Shown: piece after piece, positions 30,765-41,267 of the stretch
Numbering within the stretch: the stretch's first letter is position 1
Layout: the number at the start of each line of letters is the position of its first letter
NCBI GenBank assembly: GCA_026419775.2
Contig: JAOPGA020000855.1
Coordinates: forward strand, 1-48,276
Source: Acrasis kona
Taxonomy: Eukaryota; Heterolobosea; Eutetramitea; Acrasida; Acrasidae
Reading direction: 5' to 3'
Length of the DNA stretch: 48,276 nucleotides
Notes under the pieces: generated by a model
Seen by the model: only the letters and a program-made list of their open reading frames with translations
What the model was told of the DNA's origin: nothing
Database searches by the model: none
Program-made: the position numbers and the translations under genes

Positions 30765-32148
30765 ATGGGTAACAACTCGTCACAGCCCACCGTGGAGCAG
30801 ATGGTAGTTAATGAGGCTACTCATATGATGCCCCCCGATCAGATAGTACAAGACCATCCGGATGCAACAGTAATTGCTCATCCGATTAATACTGTATACC
30901 CTAAACATTTTAACTTTGAAGACAACACATTTAAAAACCCGGATGTTACAATTGCTCAGCCACCAATGACCGATCAAATTCGCATCTACTCTGAAATTAT
31001 GATGGCAAGGCAATTTGTTCCTAACGAACATCAGCTAAGAACAATGAAGCCAAACTGGGAGGCCATCCACTCTCCCAACCATAACAACATACAAGTAAGT
31101 CCGCTCATTTGGCTCAATCACTCATTCGACTCAGTACACATGGTTGGGTCACTCTAGTTTCTTTGTTCAAGTTGGAGGATTTAACGTTTTAACTGATCCA
31201 GTATTTAGACAAAGATGCAGCTTCTTCCAGCATTTGATTGGCCCCAAACGTCTAAGACCGGTTCCAATGACTGTCGACGAATTGCCCCCAATAGATGTAG
31301 TCGTAATATCCCACAACCACACAGATCACTTGGACCTCCAGGCAGTGAAGGATCTAGTAAGAGTTAACAAACAAAACATGAAGCTGTACGTACCACTCAG
31401 AATGAAGGCATGGCTGCACAAAAACGTTGAAGAACTAAGTAACGAGCAGTGCATCGAGATGGATTGGTGGCAATCCATTCAACATACCTTTAGGCCAAAT
31501 GTTGTTCCACATCCACATTCAGTTGGGGAACAAACCGCATCTGGAGTGCTGGACATTACGTTCCTACCATCTCAACATTGGTCAGTTCGTAATTTATTTG
31601 ACACTAATTATCAGCTCTGGGGAGGTTTCGGCTTCACATACACGCCTAACAACACTACATTTCCAAAACGTGTCTTTTACTTTGCAGGAGATACTGGATA
31701 TAATAACTATCTTTTCAAAGAGATCCGTACAAGATTTTCAGACCCTAATGGAGGAATCGACGTCGCCTTCTTACCCATCGGCGCCTACGGTCCTCGTTGG
31801 TTTAGTGCGTCGCAACATACAGATCCAGTTGAAGCCGTCCAGGTAGCACAAGACATTAACGCCAGACATAGCTGCGGATGTCATTTTGGAACATTTGTGG
31901 TGTCGACCGAACCAGTCCTAGAGCCAATCGAAAAACTACATCAAGTGCTTCAATTGATGAAGTTAGATTATCAACAATACCAACCATGGAACGAACACGG
32001 CGACAACTTTTTCGTAACAGTGTGCCATGGAGAGACATACTTGTGTAAACACAAAACGATTGCGGATAATGCAAATGTCTTGGAGGGTGCCAATAAGGAT
32101 CAAAATACAGCTGTAATATTACAAACAGAAAGAGAAAAGTTGATATAA
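30765..32148 (+). CDS. NAPE-PLD-like metallo-beta-lactamase-fold hydrolase, N-myristoylated
   Basis: Exons 30765-31094 and 31135-32148 with a 40-base intron (GTAAGT...ACTCAG) give 447 residues. The joined core reads YTWLGHSSFFVQVGG, then NVLTDPVF and GPKRLRPVP. Next come the Zn-binding SHNHTDHLD (H170, H172, D174, H175), later WGGFGFTY, FAGDTGYN and CHFGTF. This order is typical of the NAPE-PLD/UlaG-like family, whose animal member releases N-acylethanolamines from N-acyl phosphatidylethanolamine. The first residues, MGNNSSQP, form a good N-myristoylation signal (MGxxxS), so the enzyme is probably tethered to the cytosolic side of membranes. The ~110 N-terminal residues before the catalytic core are less conserved. 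Substrate specificity is an inference from family. Confidence 0.9.
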
Positions 32149-32451
32149 ATATGTTTTTGATGTAATGGACCGCGTTCTTTCCTCTTGTTTTGTCTAATTG
32201 CATTCATTCTCAAATGAAAATCAGAGTTCAAATTGTACCAACTATTTTTTTTGGACTCTACGATTAATTAGCCACCAATGCCATCCAGGTATCAAATGGT
32301 TGGTTACTAAAAAATCAAAGCACGAGTAACGTTCATTATTTGTTTCTCAGAGAAATAAAAATAGCTTATTGGCATTGGTTGACCCTAATTTGATCCAAGG
32401 AGAATTATTATCGCCCAACCAAACCTGAACAACCAAGACATAAATAAAAAT
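32149..32451. other. Short intergenic region
   Basis: About 300 bases between the NAPE-PLD-like gene and the OSBP gene. AT-rich, with an A-rich leader (ATAAATAAAAAT) immediately before the next ATG. I see no gene or distinctive element. Confidence 0.6.
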
Positions 32452-33835
32452 ATGAGCAGTCACCACGAAGAAGACGAAACAGATTCCTCAAATGCCATCT
32501 CCGATAACGAAATGGTCGATCAAGAGACTGGTACTAAAAGGGTATTATCTCCCCAAGAGGAAGAAGAAAATTTGTATCATGGGCAAAGCGAAGACGACGT
32601 AGAAACCTTGGGCTCAGAGACCAAGTCGCTTCTAATGACAATGATGGGACAACTAAAAATTGGTATGGACCTTACTAAAATACCCATCCCCTGCGACTTT
32701 TTGGAGCCTCGCTCCTTGTTGGAAAAACTAACAGACTTCACCACTCACTGTCAAATCCTTAACAAGTAAATCATACCGGCGTAACGTTTTTTTATAACTA
32801 TATAACAGCGCGATGGATTTTGAAGATCCAGAACAACGCATGCTTGAGGTAACGAGATGGTATCTCTCTGGATGGCACGTTAAGCCAAAGGGCGTCAAGA
32901 AACCCTACAATCCTGTTCTTGGAGAAATTTTCCGTTGTAATTATTTTTTACCCGACGGCAGTGTTATGACCTGTGCTGCTGAGCAAGTTTCCCATCACCC
33001 TCCGATATCAGCCTTGTATTGCGAGAATCAGACCAAGGGCCTCACTGTCGAAGGCTGGTATTATCCAAGAAGTAAATTCTTAGGAAACTCTGCTGCTTCG
33101 TAAGCGTTCATTCTTTTCTCCATCCACCAACTTGTCTATTTTTAGAATCGCAGACGGACTTGTCAAAATCACATTTAAAGAACGTGGAGAGATTTATTCC
33201 TGCACTTGGGCCAACATTTATGCAAGAGGTGTGATTTTCGGAAAGTTGATCATGGAGGTTGGAGGAAAGACCTCAATCAGCTGCAAGAAGACTGGCATGA
33301 GCGCGGAAATTGACTTTAAGACCAAACCCATGTTTGGAGGAGAATACAATGGAGTCAGCGCCAAGATAAAGAAGAAGGGCCACACAACACACACCATCAG
33401 CGGTAAATGGAATAATGTTCTTACCATCAAGAAGAGAGTAAGTCATCGCTCACTACCGGTCATTAACACTAATAGAAAATGTTGGGATCCGGAAGCAACG
33501 AAGAAGAGTTCTTCAACGCACGCACCTGCAAAATCATGCACAAGAATGTTCCCTTGATTCAAGATCAGCTGCCAAACGAAAGCAGAAGATTGTGGGTGGA
33601 CTTGACGGCAGCTATAAATTCAAACAATGTACAAGCCGCAGCCGAAGAGAAGAATAAGGTTGAGACCAGTCAACGTGAACTTAGAAAGGTGAGAGAGGAC
33701 AAATGCGAAGTACATAAGCCAGTATTGTTTAGACAAGGTCCCGAAGATTTTTGGACGTTTATTGGTCACGAACATCCCTTCTATGTTAGCTTGACGAACA
33801 AGGATTTATCGCAGTTAGGGAAAGTGGCAGAGTAA
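32452..33835 (+). CDS. Oxysterol-binding protein-related protein (ORD only)
   Basis: Four exons: 32452-32765, 32809-33099, 33146-33437 and 33476-33835. The introns are 43, 46 and 38 bases (GTAAAT, GTAAGC and GTAAGT donors). The sum is 419 codons including the stop. It is a short ORP: an acidic leader of ~55 residues, then the oxysterol-binding related domain. The lid and core come first (IPIPCDFLEPRSLLEKLTD, then KPYNPVLGEIFRC). The family signature EQVSHHPP follows, and near the end LPNESRRLWVDLTAAI and a QRELRKVRED stretch. No PH domain, ankyrin repeat or FFAT motif is seen. ORD proteins exchange sterols and PI4P between membranes. Each exon junction was fixed by continuity of conserved ORD sequence and by the reading phase. 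Confidence 0.95.
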
Positions 33836-34113
33836 AAATAACATTTGTAAATCAGACAGTTAGTTATCGTGAAAGGTTAAAGATTTATGCTGTTGTCCTT
33901 GTGTGTGATTAAATGTTTTTTAATGTAAAAAGTCTCTCATCCTTTAGCAAATGTCCGGTCCATCACTTGGTGTCATGATTGTCCAAATTGATTGGTTTAC
34001 CATTTGTTTGGTCAACAGAATGTCAGTTGGTGACACTCATCAATCATGTAGATAATTATAAAACAGATCCGCAAACGAGTTGTTAACGAGATGGTTGCCG
34101 TCAATGATCGGTC

Positions 34114-35793
34114 ATGAATTGCGAAACAAAAACAATGAACAGAGTGATGATTGTAGTCGTCTCAATGTTTATTTTTCTCGAGTGTACATTAGGATTGGTC
34201 ACGTCCCCAGAGGCTCTTAAAGCATTGGTCACAGCAATGACTCCAACTGAGACTTCACCAGGATGCATCGACTTCACTCCTTACGTAGGACCGAGTGTAT
34301 TTGGTGGAATCCCACCCTCTGATTCATTCAAATCAATGTTGCTTAAAACATTGATTACCGAGACTTCATATCGTTGCATCATGACATATGAATCAGATCC
34401 AGTTGTTGCACAAACATGCAACACACTTGGTATAAAAATGTTATCTGTAGTGTGGTTGGATCCAACAGACACTGGTGCCAATTCAGTTCAAATCCAAGCT
34501 GGAATAACAGTAGCAACAAAATATCCAACTACAGTACTAGGACTATCTTGTGGCAGTGAACTGGCCTTCCGTAACGGTGCATCTCCATCCATCTTATCAA
34601 TCATTCAAAATTGTGTGAACCGATTAAGGAGTGCAGGAGTGAAACAACCAATAGGAACAAATGACTCCGAAGCCATATGGATGTCGGCCACTCGTTGGAT
34701 GGCACCAACAGTTTTTCTGGACTTTATCGGCGCAAACATTTATCCATGGTACGACAATGCATCACCATCTGCATGCACGCCAGCGACAAAGGCAGGAATG
34801 GAGACATTTCTACGTTACCAAAAGATGATGGAGGTTTATTCAAATACACAAGTCATTGTTACGGAAGCAGGCTGGCCACGTTCTAATAACATGAACCAAC
34901 CCATCACCAACAAGTCACCTTGTGGAGTCGCTAGCAACGAAAATCAAATCATTGCCACTCAAGACATGATTACATTGTTCAAGAATGGAAAATACCCATT
35001 TTCATTGTTCCTTGCATTTGGTCATGATTATCAACCGGTTGCTAATAATGCAAACATTGAAGATTTTTGGGGAATATGTATAGCGGCTAATAATAAATAT
35101 TCATGTGTTGATGTTTTTAATAATGTTTTACAAGGAGCAAATGCTGGTCTCTCTGGTGGAGCGGTTGCTGGTATTGTTATTAGTGTCTTGTTCATTGTGT
35201 TCTTCGTTGTTGCGTGTGTTGTGGTTGTTGTAATCCTAGTTGTAATTTACAAAAAGAGAGGTGTCAAGGTCATTGGTCATAAAAATCAATTCAAGAGAAT
35301 ACACTCACCTGGCTCACCCACGAGTGATGCCGTTCCTCCTTTTGAAAGTTTAATGTCTCCCATATCTCCTGGGTCACCAACAGAGTTGAAACAAATTAGT
35401 TATGAAAACAAACCATTACCTGTCACACCGTATTACAATAAAAAATTACCTCCTTTGCCAGTCTCTAATGATTCCTCCTCACCAACTGTTGATTCTAATG
35501 GTGGTGCTTGGTCATGGTTCAAATGGCCATTTGGTTCGAGTCGTAATGTTCCTGAAGTGACTGTGTCTTCTCCTGATTCTATTAAAGAAAGAAGAACGGA
35601 GGGAAGAAGGAAGGATAGATCAGACTCTTGGTGGATTAAGAGTTCCTCGCCTTCATCTCCTGTTACTGATTCGCCAGTTTCTTCTCCTGCTGCTGATTCG
35701 CAGAATAGTTGGTGGTCTTGGATTAAGTGGCCAGCGACTGACGCAACAGCCCAACCGACAAAGAATCTTCCACCCACACCAACAAATGTATAG
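34114..35793 (+). CDS. Membrane-anchored GH17-like beta-1,3-glucanase with Pro/Ser-rich cytoplasmic tail
   Basis: 559 residues with a signal peptide (VMIVVVSMFIFLECTLG). The ectodomain of about 310 residues is a glycoside hydrolase family 17 barrel: YVGPSVFGGIPPSD at the start, LGLSCGSELAF containing the probable acid/base Glu149, FIGANIYPWYD, and VTEAGWP with the nucleophile Glu251. GH17 enzymes cleave or remodel beta-1,3-glucans. A very hydrophobic span (~349-385, GGAVAGIVISVLFIVFFVV) is followed by YKKRG and a 170-residue tail rich in Ser-Pro. The tail has three Trp-rich copies (WSWFKWPFG, DSWWIKSS, WWSWIKWPA). Most GH17 proteins are secreted or GPI-anchored, so a true transmembrane helix with a long tail is unusual. 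An in-frame ATG at 34135 would give a tidier signal peptide. Confidence 0.87.
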   Translation: MNCETKTMNRVMIVVVSMFIFLECTLGLVTSPEALKALVTAMTPTETSPGCIDFTPYVGPSVFGGIPPSDSFKSMLLKTLITETSYRCIMTYESDPVVAQTCNTLGIKMLSVVWLDPTDTGANSVQIQAGITVATKYPTTVLGLSCGSELAFRNGASPSILSIIQNCVNRLRSAGVKQPIGTNDSEAIWMSATRWMAPTVFLDFIGANIYPWYDNASPSACTPATKAGMETFLRYQKMMEVYSNTQVIVTEAGWPRSNNMNQPITNKSPCGVASNENQIIATQDMITLFKNGKYPFSLFLAFGHDYQPVANNANIEDFWGICIAANNKYSCVDVFNNVLQGANAGLSGGAVAGIVISVLFIVFFVVACVVVVVILVVIYKKRGVKVIGHKNQFKRIHSPGSPTSDAVPPFESLMSPISPGSPTELKQISYENKPLPVTPYYNKKLPPLPVSNDSSSPTVDSNGGAWSWFKWPFGSSRNVPEVTVSSPDSIKERRTEGRRKDRSDSWWIKSSSPSSPVTDSPVSSPAADSQNSWWSWIKWPATDATAQPTKNLPPTPTNV

Positions 35794-36080
35794 AATAAGC
35801 GTCATTACTATTAGAAGCACATGTACAGTTGTTGACTTTTTGTCGTTGTTAATTCTTTTTAATGGATTTATTATTGGGCCATCTGGTTTGCATATTGATT
35901 CCATTTTTCTTTCACGTGCCCAATGTGGTAAGCGCTCTTTTTTACCTTAACGAACATATATGGCAAGGGTGATGTTTTAACGTTCAACATGAACGAGCAA
36001 ATACCCTGTTTTACAATATTAACCGGGAAGACTTCCGAACTTTAAAAAGACATGCACCGTTGGAATAATTGTTGAATAAA

Positions 36081-36509
36081 ATGGCAACTTGTGCTTCAAG
36101 AAGAGAGACGCTACCTTCAATAGGGATAACACATATAATAGAACACCCTTCTTTAGTGGACTTGTTGCTGAAGCTATCTCAAGAAATGCACTCAGAAGAA
36201 TACATTCTACTTCTTATTGACATACACGACTACTGCAATTCTGATGCCTGCCACAGAGCTGAAAAGGCATCTTTTATTTATGAAACATACATTTCACCAA
36301 CGTCTCCAATGGATGTGGGAGCTTCACAACAAACAATTAGAAACATTGAAAGAAGAATGTGTGAAGAAAAAGTTGAACCGGGAGCGGATATCTTTTTGGA
36401 TTTGGAGTGTGAAGTTATTAGATGTACAGAGGATATATTAACAAAATTCAAATTACAGCATGGAGCAACTTGTGTTGAAATTATAAATCAACAAATAGTA
36501 TTCAATTGA
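36081..36509 (+). CDS. Small stand-alone RGS-domain protein
   Basis: 142 residues from the ATG at 36081 (the in-frame codon four earlier is TTG). The whole protein is one RGS domain. LPSIGITHIIEHPSLVDLL corresponds to the first helices, EEYILLLIDIHDY to the central FWxxVxxF helix, and KASFIYETYISPTSPMDVG with SQQTIRNIE to the AxxIYxxYI and INI region. IFLDLECEVIRCTEDIL then matches the FxxAQxEVxxLM helix. The usual Asn that contacts the G-alpha switch is not obvious, so GAP activity is uncertain. RGS proteins switch off heterotrimeric G-protein signals. It is a second RGS gene in the window and lacks the START domain of the one at 12834. Confidence 0.75.
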   Translation: MATCASRRETLPSIGITHIIEHPSLVDLLLKLSQEMHSEEYILLLIDIHDYCNSDACHRAEKASFIYETYISPTSPMDVGASQQTIRNIERRMCEEKVEPGADIFLDLECEVIRCTEDILTKFKLQHGATCVEIINQQIVFN

Positions 36510-36961
36510 GTGACATCAAGCAATGAAATAGACAAATAGTTTAATGTTAATAAATAATATGTTCTACACATTCATCCCTTATATTGTAAAAGAATAAATT
36601 GTAAAGCTGACAGAAGATGTCAAAATGAAGAGAACTTCACATGGCCTAGAGTTCCTAAGTTCAATTAAGTTTTATTTTTGTAAAATCTTATGACGACCCA
36701 CTCAATGCGCATATACTAGTACATATCTTGATTATACAATAAAAGTTATTCCTTTTTTGGTGTTGTACTCGTAACTCTTGTATGTTAAGCTGGATCACAC
36801 ACGTGTGAACTGAACTAGGGAACCTCGAATTACACTTACTTGGAGCATAAACTAACTGTAGACTAAATTTTTTACCACACCACCAACTAGCCGGTTAAAT
36901 TAATCGAGTGCATGTATCAAATAAATATTTATATAATTTAAATTAGAAGAATCTCGAGAAC
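36510..36961. other. Intergenic region between convergent genes
   Basis: About 450 AT-rich bases with several AATAAA words (near 36549, 36593 and 36739 on the plus strand; TTTATT near 36665 and 36924). It lies between the 3' ends of the RGS gene and the oxygenase gene, consistent with termination signals on both strands. No coding frame of note was found. Confidence 0.6.
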
Positions 36962-37743
36962 TCACAAATTTTTCTTGTACATGATGTCTGTTCTAAGCAC
37001 GTATTTCTTCTCTGTGCTGTCTTTTGAAATTGCCGCACCTTCGTGTAGATTGCCAGCGTGTCTAAAAAATAAACATGATCCCAATGTAGGTTTAACGGCA
37101 TAATTTACTTCTATTCCTTTAAAGAAGTTTGTTTCCCCTCCATCGTTTACGTCATTTAGATATACTATACATGTCAAAAAGCTTGTCTCTTGAGTAGTTT
37201 CTGTCTTTTTGGAAAAACAGCCATCCAAATGTGGTCTAAACCTCTCCTCTGCTTCGTATCTATAGAAGCGAAGTCTTTCGTTGCAACCACTCACTTTGAA
37301 GTCTTTGCCCCGAACGGGTTCGATGATAGTGCAGTCTTCAGGTACAAAATGCTTCACCCTTTCGTATAACTGAGAAGCAAACGCTATGTCATCCCAAATC
37401 ACTCTTTTGTTATCTTGATTTTTAAGTTAAATGGAGTCATTGAAGTGAACATACCCCTAACATCCTTCCTCATAATTTGCCTAGTACCTACCGATAATAG
37501 TGCATCCACAAAGCCGAATGATTCACTTTGGGATATCAGCTCTTGACACTCTTCAGCACTTAGTAGGTTGGAGACGGACCAAATGTTATTCTCTTCATAG
37601 CTGTATACTTGGCATTGTGTAGGAGTGAAATCTTGAAACAACTCGCACTTAATTGAACCCATCGCATTTACTTCCTCCTTCTTTTCGAAAACTTCTTCTT
37701 TCTTCTCTATCTTCAAATCTGGTTGCGAGTTATTGTTTCCCAT
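36962..37743 (-). CDS. 2-oxoglutarate/Fe(II) dioxygenase, prolyl-4-hydroxylase-like, N-myristoylated
   Basis: Exons 37743-37455 and 37413-36962 with a 41-base intron (GTATGT...ATCAAG) give 246 residues. The intron restores MRKDVRDNKRVIWDDIA, a conserved stretch before the catalytic core. The double-stranded beta-helix ligands are in place: HxD in RFRPHLDGCF, the distal His in HAGNLHEGA, and the 2-oxoglutarate-binding Arg in YVLRTDIMY. The family (P4H-like, 2OG-FeII_Oxy) hydroxylates prolyl or other residues. Its N terminus is MGNNNSQP, almost the same as MGNNSSQP in the NAPE-PLD-like gene at 30765, and fits N-myristoylation. A lysine/glutamate-rich linker follows. There is no signal peptide, so a cytosolic, membrane-tethered location is likely, unlike secretory collagen P4Hs. 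Confidence 0.88.
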
Positions 37744-37880
37744 AATTATGTGTTGATGAAACAAAAAATTGCAACTCGTTTTGAGATTTCCGCTGTTCGA
37801 TTGATGTTCTTAGATGTTCCAACTTGTTGTAATATTTTTAATATAATATTAGATGAATTTCTAACCTTACTTTTTGTAAC

Positions 37881-38714
37881 ATGTCAACCAAACACAATGG
37901 TACAGGTATCGGTGGTTCATTTGTCGACGAACTGATGGAATTGGACTTGGATAAAAACCGTATTCAAAGCCCAGAATCCATAATAAAGTATCTATTGGAC
38001 TTATATCCCGCTAAAGAAAGCGTAGATGACCTAAGGGGCGTACTAAAATTGATGGATGACGAAAGTAGCGTAGATTTATCACAACTACAGGACAAAAAAG
38101 TCAAATTTCTTCTCGCGGCACTATTCTCCCCTGACTACAACATACCCAATTGGAGCAAACACGTTCATAGATCAAAAAGCTCGAGGCACCCATTAAAATT
38201 TAAGAAAAAGTCTAAAGCATCAGGATTTTCTTTTTTGGATTTTTTTGATGACAAAATAAAATTAAAAGACTCGCAAACACAAGACTACGTTCCTACAGTC
38301 GAAGAGAAGATGAAAAAACTTGTAGATGAATACAATCGTACACATCGTCCAAGATCACTTGTCGAAGAGCATTTACTTTTGAAAAACAAAAAGAGGAAAA
38401 GTCACGACTCGGATAGCTCTGGTGATGAAAGGAAAAGAAAGAAAGACAAGAAGAACAAAAAGTCGAAAAAAAATAAATACAATTCGAGTTCAGAAGATAG
38501 TGGACTTGACGAAAGGTCTCGAGAAAGAAAAAAAGCAGAGCGGGAAGAACGCGAGTCGAAAAAATTGGCACAGAGAGGATACCTCACATTTGATAGAGAA
38601 AAAGTCATGGGTAGCGAAAGGCCAATAGACCCAAACAATTTGAAGAACATTATACAAAATGCAGCAAATTTGAACAGTCGATTCAATTCAAGGGTACAAA
38701 CAAGTCACATGTAA
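37881..38714 (+). CDS. GPALPP-like (DUF3752-type) Lys/Ser-rich protein
   Basis: 277 residues. The first 90 are acidic and helical and end in a block with LSQLQDKKVKFLLAALF. A long, very basic Lys/Ser/Glu-rich middle follows (KRKSHDSDSSGDERKRKK), typical of nuclear low-complexity segments. The C terminus is conserved: YLTFDREKVMGSERPIDP, then LKNIIQNAANLNSRFNSR. That matches the pattern FDREKD...ii..a..L..RF of the GPALPP1/DUF3752 family, whose function is poorly known and which is thought to be nuclear and perhaps RNA-related. The Asp after FDREK is replaced by Val. The start ATG at 37881 is the first in frame. AATAAA begins one base after the stop. Confidence 0.65.
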   Translation: MSTKHNGTGIGGSFVDELMELDLDKNRIQSPESIIKYLLDLYPAKESVDDLRGVLKLMDDESSVDLSQLQDKKVKFLLAALFSPDYNIPNWSKHVHRSKSSRHPLKFKKKSKASGFSFLDFFDDKIKLKDSQTQDYVPTVEEKMKKLVDEYNRTHRPRSLVEEHLLLKNKKRKSHDSDSSGDERKRKKDKKNKKSKKNKYNSSSEDSGLDERSRERKKAEREERESKKLAQRGYLTFDREKVMGSERPIDPNNLKNIIQNAANLNSRFNSRVQTSHM

Positions 38715-39048
38715 AATAAAAGTGTTTTAATGTTAATAGAGTTGTTGCATCATTTATTACAATAAAAACTCTTGAAACACACAATTACTCTAAGAAGAAT
38801 AAATTCGTCAAGGGTTTAATTATCACACCCCGATTTCCGCGCATGTTTGTTTCAAAAACAGTAAATTAGCCAAATTATATTTGTGCGGATAACCTGATTA
38901 CAATTCCGTGCATTATGGAAAAAGGAACAAGTGCAAAAGAAGAAACATCCGATGGCTGTTAGTGAAAACTTTTTTACCGCAAGGTAACCCCTCGCGCATA
39001 AAATGAGGAGGACTGGTAACGTTGGATTCTAAAATAATTAAAAACAAT
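38715..39048. other. Intergenic region
   Basis: About 330 AT-rich bases. AATAAA words lie near 38716, 38761 and 38799. A short coding-like stretch is absent on both strands. It probably contains the terminator of the GPALPP-like gene and the promoter of the small gene that follows. Confidence 0.55.
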
Positions 39049-39285
39049 ATGCACAGCACGTGTGCCTTTGACTTGAGCATTGATGAAGACGTGGAGAATA
39101 ACTACGAGTTGGACCACATACCAGACATATTGAATCCGTACCTTGATGTCCCAACACAAAGCAACATGCAACAAACTGATGTACTCCTGCTGCCTCGGGA
39201 CCACATTATCACATTTAAAGCAAGGTCTAATAAGAAGATGTTGTCATTAAAGAAGAAGCCTATACTTACCATAGATACAAAGTAA
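39049..39285 (+). CDS. Small acidic hypothetical protein
   Basis: 78 residues from the ATG at 39049 (upstream in-frame codons start with TTG). The first half is acidic (LSIDEDVENNYELDHIPDI) and the second half basic (FKARSNKKMLSLKKKPIL). There is no signal peptide or membrane segment. An AATAAA at about 39345 follows the stop by roughly 60 bases. The codon use looks like that of its neighbours, which supports a real gene. No family was recognised. Confidence 0.5.
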   Translation: MHSTCAFDLSIDEDVENNYELDHIPDILNPYLDVPTQSNMQQTDVLLLPRDHIITFKARSNKKMLSLKKKPILTIDTK

Positions 39286-39658
39286 TGGAAATGCTGTAAA
39301 GGAAAACTGTGAGTTTGAGCTGTTCAATTAATTACCTTGGAGATTAATAAAGCATTTATTTTGAATTAACATTGCACTAATTACTGATGTTGTTTATAAA
39401 CAAAATCGCCTTGGTTCGCACCTATTCTGTTGCGAAATGTTAAAGATGCATTCAATTGTTATTTCACAAAAACCGAACATTAACTCCATACGCGTCATGT
39501 AAGCATTTAGCATATCATAATGACCCTCACAATGAGTCCACCTAACACCTCTGAAAATAAATTGTAACTACTTATATATAGACTGTTCCGATCAACTCAG
39601 ACCTTGATCATAAAATATAAAACAATCTGGATAGAACACACCAGTCCAGAGCGAGAAC
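39286..39658. other. Intergenic / promoter region of RPN3
   Basis: About 370 bases. The first part has the terminator of the preceding small gene. The last 150 bases, upstream of the RPN3 start at 39659, are AT-rich with TATATA at about 39573 and AAAATATAAAAC at about 39612. No proteasome-type PACE element was recognised by eye. Confidence 0.5.
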
Positions 39659-41223
39659 ATGACAGACAAAGACACCAAATCAAAACAAACATCACAAAAA
39701 GATGATACCGATGTAGTTATGGGAGAAAAAGAAGAAACCGAACAAGAAAAGATTGCTCGTCAAAAAAAAGAACGAAGTTCAATTTACTTCTCCAAAGTCT
39801 TGCTCAGGACGCCCAACTAATCCAACGCGCGGTCCATCAGCAAGACGATCGTCTCATGAACAGAGCATTACGTCAAGCATTCGCTCAACGCTCCAAGTTA
39901 ACAAAATCAATTTTAACTCAGCTCAGCGACACCCTTCTCTCGCATGAATCTCACAAGGAGTCACAGGCCAAATTAAAGGAATACTTATCAAAGAGCGCAT
40001 CGTCCGATCAAATGGAAACCGATTCCCAACCAGAGCAATCCACTCCAACCCCATCAACCACCACTCCACAACAACCTAAGCAAGTCCTACCGGAGGTAGA
40101 AGCATTTTTACATTTACTGACCGTATTGTTCCTCATTGACAGCAAACAATACCAAGTGGCACAACAAGCGGCGAACGATCTCGTGGAGAGCTTACAATCC
40201 CAAAATAGACGCACCTTGAATTTGATCGGAGCCAAGGCCCTGTTCTACTATGCTCGCACCTACGAATTATTGGGAAATGCCTCCGCCATTCGATCCAATT
40301 TATTGAACGCATTGAGGACCTCGTCATTGCGCCACGATCATTACGGTCAAAACGTGCTGGTCAACTTGTTGCTGAGGAATTACTTGCAAGATAATTTGGT
40401 CGACCAGGCCAGTAAATTAATCAACAAGACGCCCACGGTTGATTTCAGATCCAACAGTCAATTAGCAAGATTCTATTATTACAAGGGAAGAATAAAGAGC
40501 ATCCAATTGGATTACTCCGACGCTTATAATTGCCTGATGACCGCCATTCGCAAGGCACCCACCAACTCTGCCAAGGGATTCCGCGTTGCCGCTTACAAGT
40601 TGGCCATCATCGTTCAATTGTTGATGGGAGAAATTCCTGAGCACAATGTATTCTCCCAACCACAATTAAGGAGCGCATTGAAACCCTATTTGGAGCTCAC
40701 CAAGCAGGTCAGGGTCGGCGAATTGTTGAAATTCAAGGATACCGTGGACAAGTACGCCGACGTTTACAAGGCAGATAAAACATTTACATTAATCCAACGC
40801 ATCAGACAGAATGTGATCAGGACGGGATTGAAAAAGATTAGCACCAGTTACAGCAGGATTTCATTCTCCGACATTTCTCAAAAATTACATTTCGATAATC
40901 CTGACGATGTGGAACTGATCGTTGCCAAGGCCATTCGAGATGGAATCATTGATGCCATCATTGACCATCAGGGAAAATTCATTCAATCGAGAGAAACGGT
41001 GGACGTGTACTCTACTACGGAACCGAGCGATGCGTTCCACAAGAGAATTAATTTGTGCCTGAAGACTCATGATGAGGCGGTGAGAGCCATGAGATTCCCA
41101 CCAGATGCGAACAAACAAAAGGCTCAGATTCAAGAGGCAGAAGAGAGGAGAAAGAGACAGGAGGAGTTGGCGGAGGAGCTCGAAAGAGAGGACGATGACG
41201 ATGATGCCGAAGAGGAATTTTAA
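39659..41223 (+). CDS. RPN3: 26S proteasome regulatory subunit Rpn3 / PSMD3 (one-base frame break)
   Basis: The frame from 39856 encodes the bulk of Rpn3: helical TPR-like repeats (QVAQQAANDLVESLQSQ, ARTYELLGNASAIRSN), then the PCI/winged-helix part (SFSDISQKLHFDNPDDVE), a conserved RFPPDANK and a Glu/Asp-rich tail. Upstream, the real N terminus (MTDKDTKSKQTS...) starts with ATG at 39659. It is out of frame because the A run at 39762-39769 has eight A. With nine A the protein reads on through KFNLLLQSLAQDAQLIQ into the main frame, giving 521 residues. Rpn3 is an essential non-ATPase lid subunit, so a genuine frameshift is very unlikely; an assembly error is the better reading. AATAAA overlaps the stop. 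Confidence 0.92.
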
Positions 41224-41267
41224 ATAAATTGTAATGTTTGGTTGACTTGTGTTGTTAAAATTTTTGA

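Noticed and set aside
31144-32148. Metallo-hydrolase ORF as a separate gene
   Set aside because: It starts with TTG in the middle of the conserved TWLGHSS motif; the 40-nt intron joins it to the upstream ATG exon.
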